Source of the DNA: a bacterium YEK0313
GTDB taxonomy: Bacteria; Pseudomonadota; Alphaproteobacteria; Rhizobiales; Phreatobacteraceae
Direction of reading: 5' to 3'
DNA: 64,000 nucleotides
NCBI GenBank assembly: GCA_000751295.2
Contig: CCMO02000001.1
Span: 1,041,501-1,105,500, forward strand
Below are positions 17,404 through 26,274 of the stretch, in pieces. Both the position numbers and the translations under genes were made by a program. Below the pieces are notes generated by a model. It was given only the letters and a program-made list of their open reading frames with translations, had not been told where the DNA came from and did no database searches. Position 1 is the first letter of the stretch; each line of letters begins with the position of its first letter.

Positions 17404-18009
17404 ATGCAGAAGTTCACCACGCTCACCGGCGTCGCCGCGCCCATGCGGACGATCAATGTCGACACCGACATGATCATCCCCAAGCAATATCTGAAGACGA
17501 TCAAGCGGACGGGACTTGGCAAGGGCCTCTTCTCCGAGATGCGTTACAAGGACGACGGCTCGGAAAATCCCGATTTCGTGCTGAACAAGCCGGCCTATCG
17601 GCAGGCGCAGATCCTGATCGCCGGCGACAATTTCGGCTGCGGCTCGTCGCGCGAGCATGCCCCCTGGGCGCTGCTCGACTATGGCATCCGCTGCGTGATC
17701 TCCACCTCGTTCGCCGACATCTTCTACAACAACTGCTTCAAGAACGGCGTGCTGCCGATCACGGTCTCGCCCGAGGACCTCGAGAAGCTGTTCGAGGATG
17801 CCGATCGCGGCGCCAATGCCACACTGACCATCGACCTGGAGAACCAGGAGATCCGCGGTCCCGACGGCGGCAAGCTCAAGTTCGAGATCGACGCCTTCCG
17901 CAAGCACTGCATGATGAACGGCCTCGACGATATCGGCCTGACCATGGTCAAGGCGAAGGCGATCGACGATTTCGAGAAGACGACGGCCGTCGCCCGCCCC
18001 TGGATGTGA
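17404..18009 (+). CDS. leuD: 3-Isopropylmalate dehydratase small subunit
   Basis: This 201-residue protein pairs with LeuC, encoded elsewhere, to isomerise 2-isopropylmalate to 3-isopropylmalate in leucine synthesis. The start MQKFTTLTGVAAPM, the NVDTDMIIPKQYLK segment near residue 19 and CGSSREHAPWAL near residue 80 are diagnostic for the proteobacterial LeuD type of about 200 residues. It is divergent from bolA with 130 bases between starts, and its ATG follows GGGGATCCCC. The next gene, ridA, is on the same strand after a 70-base gap. Confidence 0.96.
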   Translation: MQKFTTLTGVAAPMRTINVDTDMIIPKQYLKTIKRTGLGKGLFSEMRYKDDGSENPDFVLNKPAYRQAQILIAGDNFGCGSSREHAPWALLDYGIRCVISTSFADIFYNNCFKNGVLPITVSPEDLEKLFEDADRGANATLTIDLENQEIRGPDGGKLKFEIDAFRKHCMMNGLDDIGLTMVKAKAIDDFEKTTAVARPWM

Positions 18010-18079
18010 CGGTCCGCATCCGACGGGACGCCAGGCCGGTCGCCGCCCTGGCGTCGAAGGCAGCCGAGGGCACGCGACG

Positions 18080-18475
18080 ATGGAACGACGGCTCATTTCC
18101 ACCGGCTCCCCCTTCGAGAAGGCGGCCGGCTATTCGCGCGCCGTGGTGCAGGGTGGCTTCGTCTTCGTCGCCGGCACGACTGGCTACGACTATGCCACCA
18201 TGCAACTGCCCGACAGCGTCGAGGACCAGGCGCGCAACTGCTTCAAGACCATCGCCGCGACGCTCGCCGAGGCCGGCGCCTCGCTGAAGGACGTGGTGCG
18301 CGCGACCTACTACATCACCCATGCTGCCGATGCCGACAAGGTGTTTCCGATCTTCGGCGAGGTGTTCGGCGAGATCCGCCCGGCGGCGACGCTGCTGGTC
18401 GTGGCCGGGCTCCTGAAACCCGAGATCAAGATCGAGATCGAGGTGACGGCCCTGATGGGCGCTGCGCGCGGTTGA
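18080..18475 (+). CDS. RidA family protein (YjgF/YER057c/UK114)
   Basis: The 131-residue product has the family's GTTGYDY segment near residue 34 and the arginine-containing RATYYITHAADADKVFP segment near residue 75. RidA proteins deaminate reactive enamines and imines from PLP enzymes and so protect branched-chain amino-acid synthesis and other pathways. Some paralogues in this group diverge from the archetype; the active-site arginine is present here, so imine deaminase activity is plausible. It lies between leuD and hisC in the same direction. Confidence 0.9.
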   Translation: MERRLISTGSPFEKAAGYSRAVVQGGFVFVAGTTGYDYATMQLPDSVEDQARNCFKTIAATLAEAGASLKDVVRATYYITHAADADKVFPIFGEVFGEIRPAATLLVVAGLLKPEIKIEIEVTALMGAARG

Positions 18476-18568
18476 AGCCGCAGGCGCGGTCGGCTACACC
18501 GCAAGGCCGGCCGCGGCCTGACTTCGTCGGGCGCATGGCCGTTCCTGCCCCAGGATGAGCCTGCCCCG

Positions 18569-19678
18569 ATGAGCACAGCCCCCACCCGTCCGCAGCCGCG
18601 CCCCGGCATCCTGGCGATCGATGCCTATGTCCCCGGCAAGTCGGGCGCGCCGGGCGTCGCCAAGGTCTACAAGCTCTCCTCCAACGAGACCCCGCTCGGC
18701 GCCAGCCCCAGGGCGATCGAGGCCTACCGGCAGATCGCCGACAAGCTCGAACTCTATCCGGAAGGGTCGGCGGCGGCGCTGCGCGAGGCGATCGGCAGGC
18801 TCTACGGCCTCGATCCCGGCCGGCTCATATGCGGCTCGGGCTCGGACGAGATCCTCTCGCTCATCACCAACACCTATATCGGCCCCGGTGATGAGGGCAT
18901 TTTCACCGAGCACGGCTTCCTCGTCTACAAGATCGCCATCCTGGCTGCCGGCGGCACGCCGGTCGTGGTCAAGGAGCGTGACCTGACGACCGATGTCGAT
19001 GCCATCCTGGCGGCCGTGACGCCGCGCACCAAGGTCGTCTACCTCGCCAATCCGAACAATCCGACCGGCACCTACCTCCCCTTCGACGAGGTCAAGCGGC
19101 TGCATGCCGGACTGCCGAAATCGGTGCTGCTGGTGCTGGACGCGGCCTATGCCGAATATGTCCGGCGCAACGACTATGCCGGCGGCATCGAGCTCGTCGC
19201 CTCCAGCGACAACGTCGTGATGACGCGCACGTTCTCGAAGATCTACGGGCTCGCCGGCCTGCGCATCGGCTGGCTCTATGGGCCGGACCATGTCGTCGAT
19301 GCGCTGAACCGCATCCGCGGGCCATTCAACGTCAACGCCGCCGCCATCAATGCCGGCGTCGCCGCGATCGAGGACCAGGCCTTCGTTCAGGCGGCGGTCG
19401 AGCACAACGAGCGTTGGCTGCCCTGGCTCACCGCCGAGATCGGCAAGCTCGGGCTTGCCGTGACGCCCTCGGTCGGCAACTTCCTGCTGATCCACTTCCC
19501 GAAGACCGCGGGCAAGACCGCGGCCGATGCCGACGCCTTCCTGACCTCCAAGGGCCTGGTGCTGCGCCGGGTCGCGGCCTACGGCCTGCCGGATGCGCTG
19601 CGCCTGACCGTCGGCAGCGAGGAGGCCAACCGTTATCTGGTGGCGACCCTCGCCCAGTTCCTGGCCAAAGCCTCGTGA
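18569..19678 (+). CDS. hisC: Histidinol-phosphate aminotransferase
   Basis: The 369-residue PLP enzyme has KLSSNETPLGASP near residue 33, ANPNNPTGTYLP near residue 161 and the PLP lysine in TFSKIYGLAGLRIGW near residue 224. It transaminates imidazole-acetol phosphate in histidine synthesis. The copy next to tyrC in alphaproteobacteria often also serves aromatic amino acids, so dual use is likely here, although this is inference from context. Its stop codon overlaps the GTG start of tyrC by four bases, indicating translational coupling. Confidence 0.93.
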   Translation: MSTAPTRPQPRPGILAIDAYVPGKSGAPGVAKVYKLSSNETPLGASPRAIEAYRQIADKLELYPEGSAAALREAIGRLYGLDPGRLICGSGSDEILSLITNTYIGPGDEGIFTEHGFLVYKIAILAAGGTPVVVKERDLTTDVDAILAAVTPRTKVVYLANPNNPTGTYLPFDEVKRLHAGLPKSVLLVLDAAYAEYVRRNDYAGGIELVASSDNVVMTRTFSKIYGLAGLRIGWLYGPDHVVDALNRIRGPFNVNAAAINAGVAAIEDQAFVQAAVEHNERWLPWLTAEIGKLGLAVTPSVGNFLLIHFPKTAGKTAADADAFLTSKGLVLRRVAAYGLPDALRLTVGSEEANRYLVATLAQFLAKAS

Positions 19679-20595
19679 GCGACGCGCCCCTCTTCGGCAA
19701 GGTCGCGCTGATCGGCATCGGGCTGATCGGCTCGTCGATCGCGCGCGGCCTGAAGGCCGTCCGGGTCGCCGGCGCGGTCGCGCTCGCCGACCGGTCCGAC
19801 GAGGTGGTCGCCCGCGCCCGCGCGCTCGATCTCGCCGACGTCGTGACGACCGATCTTGCGGCCGCCGTCGCCGATGCCGACCTCGTCATCGTCTGCGTGC
19901 CGGTCGGCGCCTGTGGCGCGGTGGCCGAGGCCATCGCCCCGCATCTGAAGCGCGGCGCCATCGTCTCCGATGTCGGCTCGGTGAAGGGCTCGGTCGTCGC
20001 CCAGATGGCACCGTTCATGCCAGGCCATGTCCATTTCGTGCCGGCCCACCCCGTCGCCGGCACCGAACATTCCGGTCCGGATGCCGGCTTCGCCGAACTG
20101 TTCCACGAGCGCTGGTGCATCATCACCCCGCCGGCCGGCGCCGACCCCGAGGCCGTGGCGCGGCTCACCCGCTTCTGGCAGGCGCTCGGTTCGAAGACCG
20201 AGGTGATGGCACCCGACCACCACGACCTGGTCCTGGCGATCACCAGCCATGTGCCGCATCTCATCGCCTACAACATCGTCGGCACCGCCTCCGATCTCGA
20301 ACAGGTCACCGAGAGCGAGGTGATCAAGTTCTCCGCCGGCGGCTTCCGCGACTTCACCCGCATCGCCGCCTCCGACCCGACCATGTGGCGCGACGTGTTC
20401 CTGCACAACAAGGACGCGGTGCTGGAAGTGCTCGGCCGGTTCACCGAGGACCTCATCGCGCTCCAGCGCAACATCCGCTGGGGCCAGGGCGACCAGCTCT
20501 TCGACCTCTTCACGCGCACCCGCGCGATCCGCCGCTCGATCATCGACCAGCACCAGGACACGGCTGACCCGGATTTCGGCCGGGCGCGCAAGTGA
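19675..20595 (+). CDS. tyrC: Prephenate/arogenate dehydrogenase family protein
   Basis: The 306-residue protein has the NAD-binding motif IGIGLIGSSIARG at residues 10-22, SDVGSVKGSV near residue 100 and the substrate-site HPVAGTEHSGP near residue 124. It oxidatively decarboxylates prephenate or arogenate on the route to tyrosine; which substrate is preferred cannot be read from the sequence. The GTG start at 19675 overlaps the hisC stop (GTGA), and the resulting N terminus (SDAPLFGKVALIG) is conserved in type. It belongs to the hisC-tyrC-cupin-GNAT operon. Confidence 0.92.
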   Translation: MSDAPLFGKVALIGIGLIGSSIARGLKAVRVAGAVALADRSDEVVARARALDLADVVTTDLAAAVADADLVIVCVPVGACGAVAEAIAPHLKRGAIVSDVGSVKGSVVAQMAPFMPGHVHFVPAHPVAGTEHSGPDAGFAELFHERWCIITPPAGADPEAVARLTRFWQALGSKTEVMAPDHHDLVLAITSHVPHLIAYNIVGTASDLEQVTESEVIKFSAGGFRDFTRIAASDPTMWRDVFLHNKDAVLEVLGRFTEDLIALQRNIRWGQGDQLFDLFTRTRAIRRSIIDQHQDTADPDFGRARK

Positions 20596-20601
20596 CAGAT
20601 C

Positions 20602-21045
20602 ATGGCAAAAGGCTCTGAGCTGACCGCCGAGGCGATCATCCACCTGCTCGACCTCGCGCCGCATCCCGAGGGCGGCCATTTCCGCGAGACCTTCCGCGAT
20701 GCCGCGGGCGCCGACGGCCGGGCCGCCTCGACCCTGATCTACTTCCTGCTGCAGGCCGGCCAGCGGTCGCACTGGCACAAGGTCGACGCCACCGAGATCT
20801 GGCACTGGTATGCCGGCGCGCCTCTGGCGCTGGCGATCGCCCCCGACGTCAAGGGCCCGGTTTCGACGCTCACCCTCGGCGCCGACCTTGGCGCCGGCGA
20901 GCGGCCGCAGGGCGTCGTGCCGCGTGATCATTGGCAGGCCGCCGAAAGCCTCGGCGATTGGACCCTGGTCGGCTGCACCGTGGCGCCGGGTTTCGATTTT
21001 TCCGGCTTCACGCTCGCGCCGGACGGCTGGAGCCCGCAACTATGA
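20602..21045 (+). CDS. Cupin family protein (DUF985)
   Basis: The 147-residue protein shows the DUF985 cupin signatures HPEGGHFRETFRD near residue 19 and SHWHKVDATEIWHWYAG near residue 56; the His residues are likely metal ligands of the beta barrel. Function is unknown; relatives resemble sugar-epimerase-type cupins. It starts six bases after tyrC stops, and its stop overlaps the next start (ATGA), so it is co-translated with a tyrosine-pathway gene and an acetyltransferase. Confidence 0.88.
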   Translation: MAKGSELTAEAIIHLLDLAPHPEGGHFRETFRDAAGADGRAASTLIYFLLQAGQRSHWHKVDATEIWHWYAGAPLALAIAPDVKGPVSTLTLGADLGAGERPQGVVPRDHWQAAESLGDWTLVGCTVAPGFDFSGFTLAPDGWSPQL

Positions 21046-21839
21046 GCGCCCCTGCCATGAGCGATCCGGCCCCGACCGACCTCGCCCTCGTCCGCGATCT
21101 CGAGGAACGGCTGTTCAACGCCTGGCCGGCCCTGCAGACCATCCATCTCGACGGCTGGCTGGTGCGCATGGCGCGCGGCCATACCAAGCGGGCCAATGCG
21201 GCAAGTCCCTGGTTTCCCTCGACGCTGCCGGCGGACGAACTGATCCAGGCGGTGAAGGCGCTCTACCGCAAGGCCGGCATCGAGCCGATGGTGCGCATCA
21301 CCCCGCTTGCCGGCGCCGGCATCGATGCCGCGCTCGCCGCCGCCGGCTGGACGCTCTACGACCCGACGCGGGTGATGACGGCCTCGCTCGCCGGCCGGGT
21401 CGAGCTGAAGGGCGCTCCTGCCATTGCCCTCGTCCTGGCCGAGGATCCCTCGGTCGACTGGATCGAAGGGGCCGCCGGCGCCTATGAACTGGCCGACTGG
21501 CAGCGCGACGTGCTCGCCGAAATCGTTGCCTCGATCCGTGTCGACGCCGCTTTTGCGACGCTCTATCTGGACCGCCAGCCGGTCGGCTACGGCCTCGGGG
21601 TTGCCGAGCGCGGTTATGTCGGGCTCTACGATCTGGCCGTCACCGCCGCGGCGCGCGGCCAGGGCGTCGGCACCCGGCTCGTCACCGGCCTGATGCATTG
21701 GGGCCGCTCGAAGGGCGCCCATACAGCCTATCTGCAGGTGCGCGAGGCCAATGAACGGGCACGCGCGCTCTACGGTCGGCTGGGTTTCGAGGAGGTCTAT
21801 GGCTACCACTGCCGGCGTCCGCCGCCGCCGACGACGTGA
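21042..21839 (+). CDS. GNAT family N-acetyltransferase
   Basis: The 265-residue product carries a C-terminal GNAT domain (about residues 150-260). Its acetyl-CoA pyrophosphate loop, AARGQGVGTRLV, lies near residue 207, followed by the alpha4 segment NERARALYGRLGF near residue 235. The N-terminal half (LFNAWPALQTIHLDGWLVR) resembles a degenerate second GNAT domain, as in many two-domain acetyltransferases. The acceptor is unknown. The ATG at 21042 overlaps the cupin stop; a second ATG five codons on is an alternative. Confidence 0.88.
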   Translation: MSAPAMSDPAPTDLALVRDLEERLFNAWPALQTIHLDGWLVRMARGHTKRANAASPWFPSTLPADELIQAVKALYRKAGIEPMVRITPLAGAGIDAALAAAGWTLYDPTRVMTASLAGRVELKGAPAIALVLAEDPSVDWIEGAAGAYELADWQRDVLAEIVASIRVDAAFATLYLDRQPVGYGLGVAERGYVGLYDLAVTAAARGQGVGTRLVTGLMHWGRSKGAHTAYLQVREANERARALYGRLGFEEVYGYHCRRPPPPTT

Positions 21840-21863
21840 ACCGGCGCAGCACGCGATGCGCGT

Positions 21864-22748
21864 TCAAGCCGGCCGGCGCCTGAACATGTCGCGCGAGGCG
21901 ATCAGCGAGCCGAGCACGATCAGTGCGACTGCGACGGCGAGCGAGGCGGTCGGGGCGGCGAAGCCGAAGGCGACCAGCGCCAGCGTCGACAGGACCGGGG
22001 CGGCATAGCTCGCCGCGCCGAGCACCTGGATGTCGCCGCGCTTCATGCCGCGGTCCCAGAGATAGAAGGCAGCACCGACGGGGCCGAGACCGAGCGCCGC
22101 GACCGCGAGCCATTCCGCGGCATCGACGGGCCAGACCGTGGTCTCGAATGCGAGATGGCAAAGCCCGGCCAGAACGGCGGTGGCGAGGCAGAAACCGGCG
22201 ACCGCTTCCGTCGGCACGCCCGGCAGGAGCCGTGCGCTGACCGAATAGGCGGCCCAGACGAGCGCGCAGGCGATGGCCGCGGCATAGCCGACGAGATGGC
22301 CTGCCGCAAAACCGCTGCCGAGCCCGCCGCGCCCGGCAATGATGAGCGCCGTGCCGGCAAGGCCGAGCGCCGCGCCGGCGACATGATGCAGCCGCAACCG
22401 ATGGCCGGGCAGCAGCGCCGAGAAGACGACGATCAGCAGCGGCCAGAGATAGTTGAGGAGATTGGCTTCGGCGGCGGGCGCAAAGCGCAGCGCGGTGAAA
22501 TAGAGCGCGTGATAGCCGAACAGGCCGGCAACCCCATGCAGCCAGACCAGCGGCGGCTGCGCCAGCGCCCCGAGCCCGCCCGGCCGCATTGCCACCAGGG
22601 CAAGACCGATCGCTCCGCCGATGGCGAAGGTCATGGCAGTGAGCTGGAACGGCGGAACCTTGCCCGAGGCGGTCGTGAACAGCGCGAGCAGGCCCCAAAG
22701 GCCGATCGCACCGAAGCCCGTGAAGGTCGCGGAGCGCGCGGACGGCAT
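21864..22748 (-). CDS. DMT/EamA family exporter
   Basis: The 294-residue integral membrane protein shows about ten hydrophobic segments in two EamA repeats. Each is headed by the typical pattern (FGAIGLWGLLALFT at the start; GYAAAIACALVWAAYS near residue 155). The motif YLWDRGMKRGD near residue 225 resembles that of the YddG aromatic-amino-acid exporter branch. Export of an amino acid or other metabolite is the general role of the family. The ATG at 22748 is preferred over a GTG at 22787. It converges on the GNAT gene 24 bases away. Confidence 0.87.
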   Translation of the reverse strand: MPSARSATFTGFGAIGLWGLLALFTTASGKVPPFQLTAMTFAIGGAIGLALVAMRPGGLGALAQPPLVWLHGVAGLFGYHALYFTALRFAPAAEANLLNYLWPLLIVVFSALLPGHRLRLHHVAGAALGLAGTALIIAGRGGLGSGFAAGHLVGYAAAIACALVWAAYSVSARLLPGVPTEAVAGFCLATAVLAGLCHLAFETTVWPVDAAEWLAVAALGLGPVGAAFYLWDRGMKRGDIQVLGAASYAAPVLSTLALVAFGFAAPTASLAVAVALIVLGSLIASRDMFRRRPA

Positions 22749-22826
22749 CTCGAAAGCCCGCAAACGAAACAGCCCCTCACGGGGCACCGCCGGCCTCGCG
22801 CCGACGGCCTGACAGGCGCGGAACGG

Positions 22827-23111
22827 TCAGCGGCGCCGCGGCGGCGGACGACGGGCCGGTGCACCCGGCGGACGCGGCGCGCCTGCGCTCTCGCCCTTGT
22901 GACGGAACACCAGACGGCCCTTGTCCAGGTCGTAGGGGGTCATTTCCACCGTCACGCGGTCGCCAACCAGCGTCTTGATCCGGTTCTTCTTCATTTTGCC
23001 TGCGGTATAGACGATCACCATGTGACCGTTGTCGAGCTCGACCCTGAACCGGGCATCCGGCATGACCTCGGTGACCATGCCGTCGAAGGTGAGAACGTCT
23101 TCTTTCGCCAT
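22827..23111 (-). CDS. infA: Translation initiation factor IF-1 with a C-terminal extension
   Basis: The first 72 residues are a standard IF-1 S1/OB fold (MAKEDVLTFDGMVTEVMPDA; KMKKNRIKTLVGDRV). IF-1 occupies the ribosomal A site during initiation. Here the protein continues to 94 residues with a Pro/Arg/Gly-rich basic tail ending RRPPPRRR, which is absent from the classical factor. Tailed forms occur in Hyphomicrobiales. The cold-shock gene lies 165 bases upstream on the same strand, so the two RNA-binding OB-fold proteins may be co-regulated. Confidence 0.93.
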   Translation of the reverse strand: MAKEDVLTFDGMVTEVMPDARFRVELDNGHMVIVYTAGKMKKNRIKTLVGDRVTVEMTPYDLDKGRLVFRHKGESAGAPRPPGAPARRPPPRRR

Positions 23112-23276
23112 ACAAAGCCCCTCCGTGGGCGGCGTCTTATACGCGATACAAAAAACCCCGGCCAGGGCGTCTGAATCGCCCCGGCAAGGGTTGCGTTGTA
23201 AGCACATTGTGGCGGGACCGCCAGCCTCCACGCCCCTCCATCGGAACGGACGCGAAGTCTCCGGCCCCGCGCCGGA

Positions 23277-23489
23277 TCAGGCGGAAACCTGGAGCTGGTC
23301 CGCCGCCGACTTGCCGGTGCGACGATCGGCAACGACCTCGAAAGAGACCTTCTGCCCTTCGTTCAGGCCATAGAGGCCCGCACGCTCGACAGCACTGATA
23401 TGAACGAACACGTCGGGTCCGCCTGCATCGGGCTGGATGAAGCCGTAGCCCTTCTGCGTGTTGAACCACTTCACGGTTCCGGTAGCCAT
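23277..23489 (-). CDS. Cold-shock protein of the CspA family
   Basis: The 70-residue single-domain protein begins MATGTVKWFN and has both RNA-binding motifs, KGYGFIQPD at residues 13-21 and VFVHIS near residue 28. Family members are RNA chaperones that melt mRNA structure after a temperature drop. AAAGGACAT precedes the ATG. An untranslated region of about 200 bases follows upstream without another gene, which suits the long leaders of cold-shock genes, although no leader structure was established. Confidence 0.95.
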   Translation of the reverse strand: MATGTVKWFNTQKGYGFIQPDAGGPDVFVHISAVERAGLYGLNEGQKVSFEVVADRRTGKSAADQLQVSA

Positions 23490-23701
23490 GTAGATGTCCT
23501 TTCAAGGAACGAATGCGCATAAAGACGTGCGAACGCAGCGCTACGCTTACACATCATCGACGTTGGGAAGGTCGTCAGCAATGCACCGGACAAAGCGCGG
23601 TGCGGGCCAAGTCGTTCGGCCTGAACTCGATAGCGCTGAGGTAGCGGTGATATGAGACCGAAATAAGGCAGTCTGCCTCAATCCGGCCTTTCGCCATCGC
23701 T

Positions 23702-25348
23702 TCAGGCGAGCCGGTTCTGGCGCAGCATGTCGCTCTTTTCGAGCAGCGGATAGCAGGTCGCAATGACATGGGCGGCGACGTTCTTCAATTCGCCGAGAAT
23801 GTCGAGATGCAGGCTCGACCCCTCATGCGCCTCGCTGGTCCGGCCGCCCCGAATCTCGGCGAAATGGCGTTCGATGGCATCGCGCTCGCCGGCACGGAAC
23901 ACCTCCTTCTCGCCGGCGAGCCGGCGTGCCGCGCCGACCTCGCCGGTCGTGAACACCGCGACAGCGAGCTGCAGGTCGTCGAGAAGCCGGTTGTGCAGCG
24001 CCTCGATCTCGGTGGCCGCTGATGGCGCGAGGCTCAGCTGATTCTTGATCTGCTTTGCGGCGAGCTTCATCAGGTTCTTGTCGATCACGTCGCCGGCACG
24101 CTCCAGATTGATGGCGAAGGCAAGGATCTCCGACAGGCGGCGGCTCTCCTCCTCCGTCAGAGCCTCGCTATCGAGGCCGGACAGATATTGCTCGATGCCG
24201 GAATGCAGCCGGTCGAGAATATCGTCCATGTGCACGACCTCGACGACACGCTTGCGGTCGCCGGTCGCGAACACGTCCTGCGAGCCGCGCAGCATGGCTT
24301 CGACCACGTCGACCATGCGCAGCGTCTCGCGAACGGCATTGGCGAGCGCCACGGCCGGCGTATCCAGCGCATTCGCCGAGAGGTAGCGCGGCGCGCCCGG
24401 ATCGCTCGCCCTGATCGCCTCCGGGAACAGGCGAACCATCAGCCGGGCGAGGAGCGGCAGGATGCCGATGAAGGCCACCGCCGCAGCGAGGTTGAAGGCG
24501 AGGTGGTAGGCGGCGACCGCGGCGGTCGCGGAAAAGCCCCAGCCGCCGAGCGCGGCCGCGGCCGGCTTGAGGAACGGCAATGCGATGAGGCAGGCGACCA
24601 CCCGGTTGACCAGGTTGCCGGCCGCCAGGCGGAGCTTCGCCGGTTCCTCGCCCACCGCCTCGATCGCCGGGTTCAGCGCGCTGCCGAGATTGGCGCCGAG
24701 CACCATGGCGAGCGCGGCGGGCAGCGCGACGTGCCCGGCCGCCGCCATGGCCATGATGAACAGGACTACCGCGACACTCGAATGGGCCGCCCAGGTCAGC
24801 AGCGCGGCGACGGCGAGATTGAGCAGCGGATCCTGGGTCAGCGCCGCGAACAGGTCGCGCACGGCCGTCGCGTTCTCCACCGGCCGCATGGTCTCGGCGA
24901 GCAGATAGAGCGCAAGCAGCATCAGGCCGAGTCCGATCGAGACGCGGCCGAGATCGCGTATCCGGGTGCGCCGACCGCGCCGGAAGGCGACGAGGCCGGC
25001 GAGAATAAAGACCGGAAAGACCAGCGTGATGTCGAAGGACAGGGCCTGGACGATCAGGGCCGTGCCGACATTGGCGCCGAGCATCAGGGCCAGCGCGGGC
25101 ACCAGGCTGACAGCCCCCTCGGCCGCGAACGAGGTGGCGAGCAGCGCGGTCGCGGTGCTGCTCTGCAGCGCCATGGTGACCGCCGCGCCGGACAGAAAGG
25201 CGGTCAGGCGGTTGCGCAGGCTGAGGGCCAGAACGCGCCGCAGCTGGCTGCCGAAAGCCCGGATGATGCCCGAATGCACCATATGGATGCCCCAGAGCAG
25301 CAGGGCGACATCGCCGAGCAGCCGGATGATCACCTGGGTCGCCGACAT
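23702..25348 (-). CDS. Na/Pi cotransporter family protein with PhoU-like domain (YjbB type)
   Basis: The 548-residue protein has two Na_Pi_cotrans repeats in the N-terminal 320 residues. The QSS signature is at about residue 62 (ALQSSTATALLATSF), with a related HSSVAVVLF near residue 195. A PhoU-like helical domain (about 345-530) follows. Such proteins move phosphate, usually outward in the YjbB case. The ATG at 25348 (MSATQVIIRLLGD) gives the family N terminus; codons further upstream are unconserved. It is a single gene with a following gap of about 200 bases before cspA. Confidence 0.9.
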   Translation of the reverse strand: MSATQVIIRLLGDVALLLWGIHMVHSGIIRAFGSQLRRVLALSLRNRLTAFLSGAAVTMALQSSTATALLATSFAAEGAVSLVPALALMLGANVGTALIVQALSFDITLVFPVFILAGLVAFRRGRRTRIRDLGRVSIGLGLMLLALYLLAETMRPVENATAVRDLFAALTQDPLLNLAVAALLTWAAHSSVAVVLFIMAMAAAGHVALPAALAMVLGANLGSALNPAIEAVGEEPAKLRLAAGNLVNRVVACLIALPFLKPAAAALGGWGFSATAAVAAYHLAFNLAAAVAFIGILPLLARLMVRLFPEAIRASDPGAPRYLSANALDTPAVALANAVRETLRMVDVVEAMLRGSQDVFATGDRKRVVEVVHMDDILDRLHSGIEQYLSGLDSEALTEEESRRLSEILAFAINLERAGDVIDKNLMKLAAKQIKNQLSLAPSAATEIEALHNRLLDDLQLAVAVFTTGEVGAARRLAGEKEVFRAGERDAIERHFAEIRGGRTSEAHEGSSLHLDILGELKNVAAHVIATCYPLLEKSDMLRQNRLA

Positions 25349-25452
25349 CTCGCCTCCCGTGCCAGGATGTCCGCCGTGACGCTCGGATGACAGTAAGATA
25401 TGGGCGTGCCGCGCCTGCAAGTGTCGCAGGGGAGCCTTGCAGCAGCCGCGTT

Positions 25453-26211
25453 TCAGCCGCCGGCAAGTCCGCGCGCGAGCACGATCGCACCGCCGAACAC
25501 GATGACGGCCTCCAGCATCAGCGTATGCAGCCGCACCGGAATGACGTCGAGCAGCCGCTTGGCGAGAAAGGCCCCGGGCACCGTCGCGCAGCCGATGAGC
25601 AGCGCGAAGACGAGGAGCGATGGCGGCAGGGCGGCGTTGAAGCCGAAGGTCGACGCCTTGGCGAGGCCGATGGCGATTGAGACCGCGGCATCGGTCGCGA
25701 TCACCGCCGGACCGGTCAGGCCGGCGGCCATCAGGAACGAGACGAGGATGACGCCCGCGCCGGTCGAGGCGCCGCTGACGAAACCATAGACGCCCCCGGC
25801 CGGCACGAGCCGCCAGCCCTCCAGCCGGAAGCCGGCACGGCTCAGCCAGCGGCGCAGCGGCACGAGCACGATCAGCATGGCGCCGATCAGGATCGACGCG
25901 CCGCGATTGTCGAGCCGCGTGAAGCCATAGGCCGAGACCATGGTCAGGGGCAGGGCCAGCGGCAGCATGAGAGCGGTCTTGCGCCAGTCGACCGCCGCGC
26001 GCATCGCGACGAAGCGGCTGACATTGGTGAACAGCGCGGTTACCGCGATGACCGGGACGACGTTTTCGGCGCCAATGATCGGCACCAGGACGAGCGGCAT
26101 CAGCAGGCCCGTGCCATAGCCGGCCATGCCGCCGATGATCGAGGCGCCGAACGCCGTGCCCGCCACGAGCGCCGCCTCGGCGAGACTGATATCGGCGAGC
26201 GAAAAGGCCAT
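25453..26211 (-). CDS. TauE/SafE (TSUP) family permease
   Basis: The 252-residue protein has eight or so hydrophobic helices and two repeats headed by GGMAGYGTGLLMP near residue 27 and GFVSGASTGAGVILV near residue 142, the glycine-rich TSUP motif. Members export sulfite, sulfoacetate or related organosulfur anions; the substrate is not deducible. The ATG at 26211 is used because upstream codons are antisense to the divergent helicase gene, whose start lies only 64 bases away. Confidence 0.88.
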   Translation of the reverse strand: MAFSLADISLAEAALVAGTAFGASIIGGMAGYGTGLLMPLVLVPIIGAENVVPVIAVTALFTNVSRFVAMRAAVDWRKTALMLPLALPLTMVSAYGFTRLDNRGASILIGAMLIVLVPLRRWLSRAGFRLEGWRLVPAGGVYGFVSGASTGAGVILVSFLMAAGLTGPAVIATDAAVSIAIGLAKASTFGFNAALPPSLLVFALLIGCATVPGAFLAKRLLDVIPVRLHTLMLEAVIVFGGAIVLARGLAGG

Positions 26212-26274
26212 TGCGGGCGACCGGCGTGGACGGATCTCTGCCGGCGTTCTAGGCTCGACCAACCCTTCCCGTCC

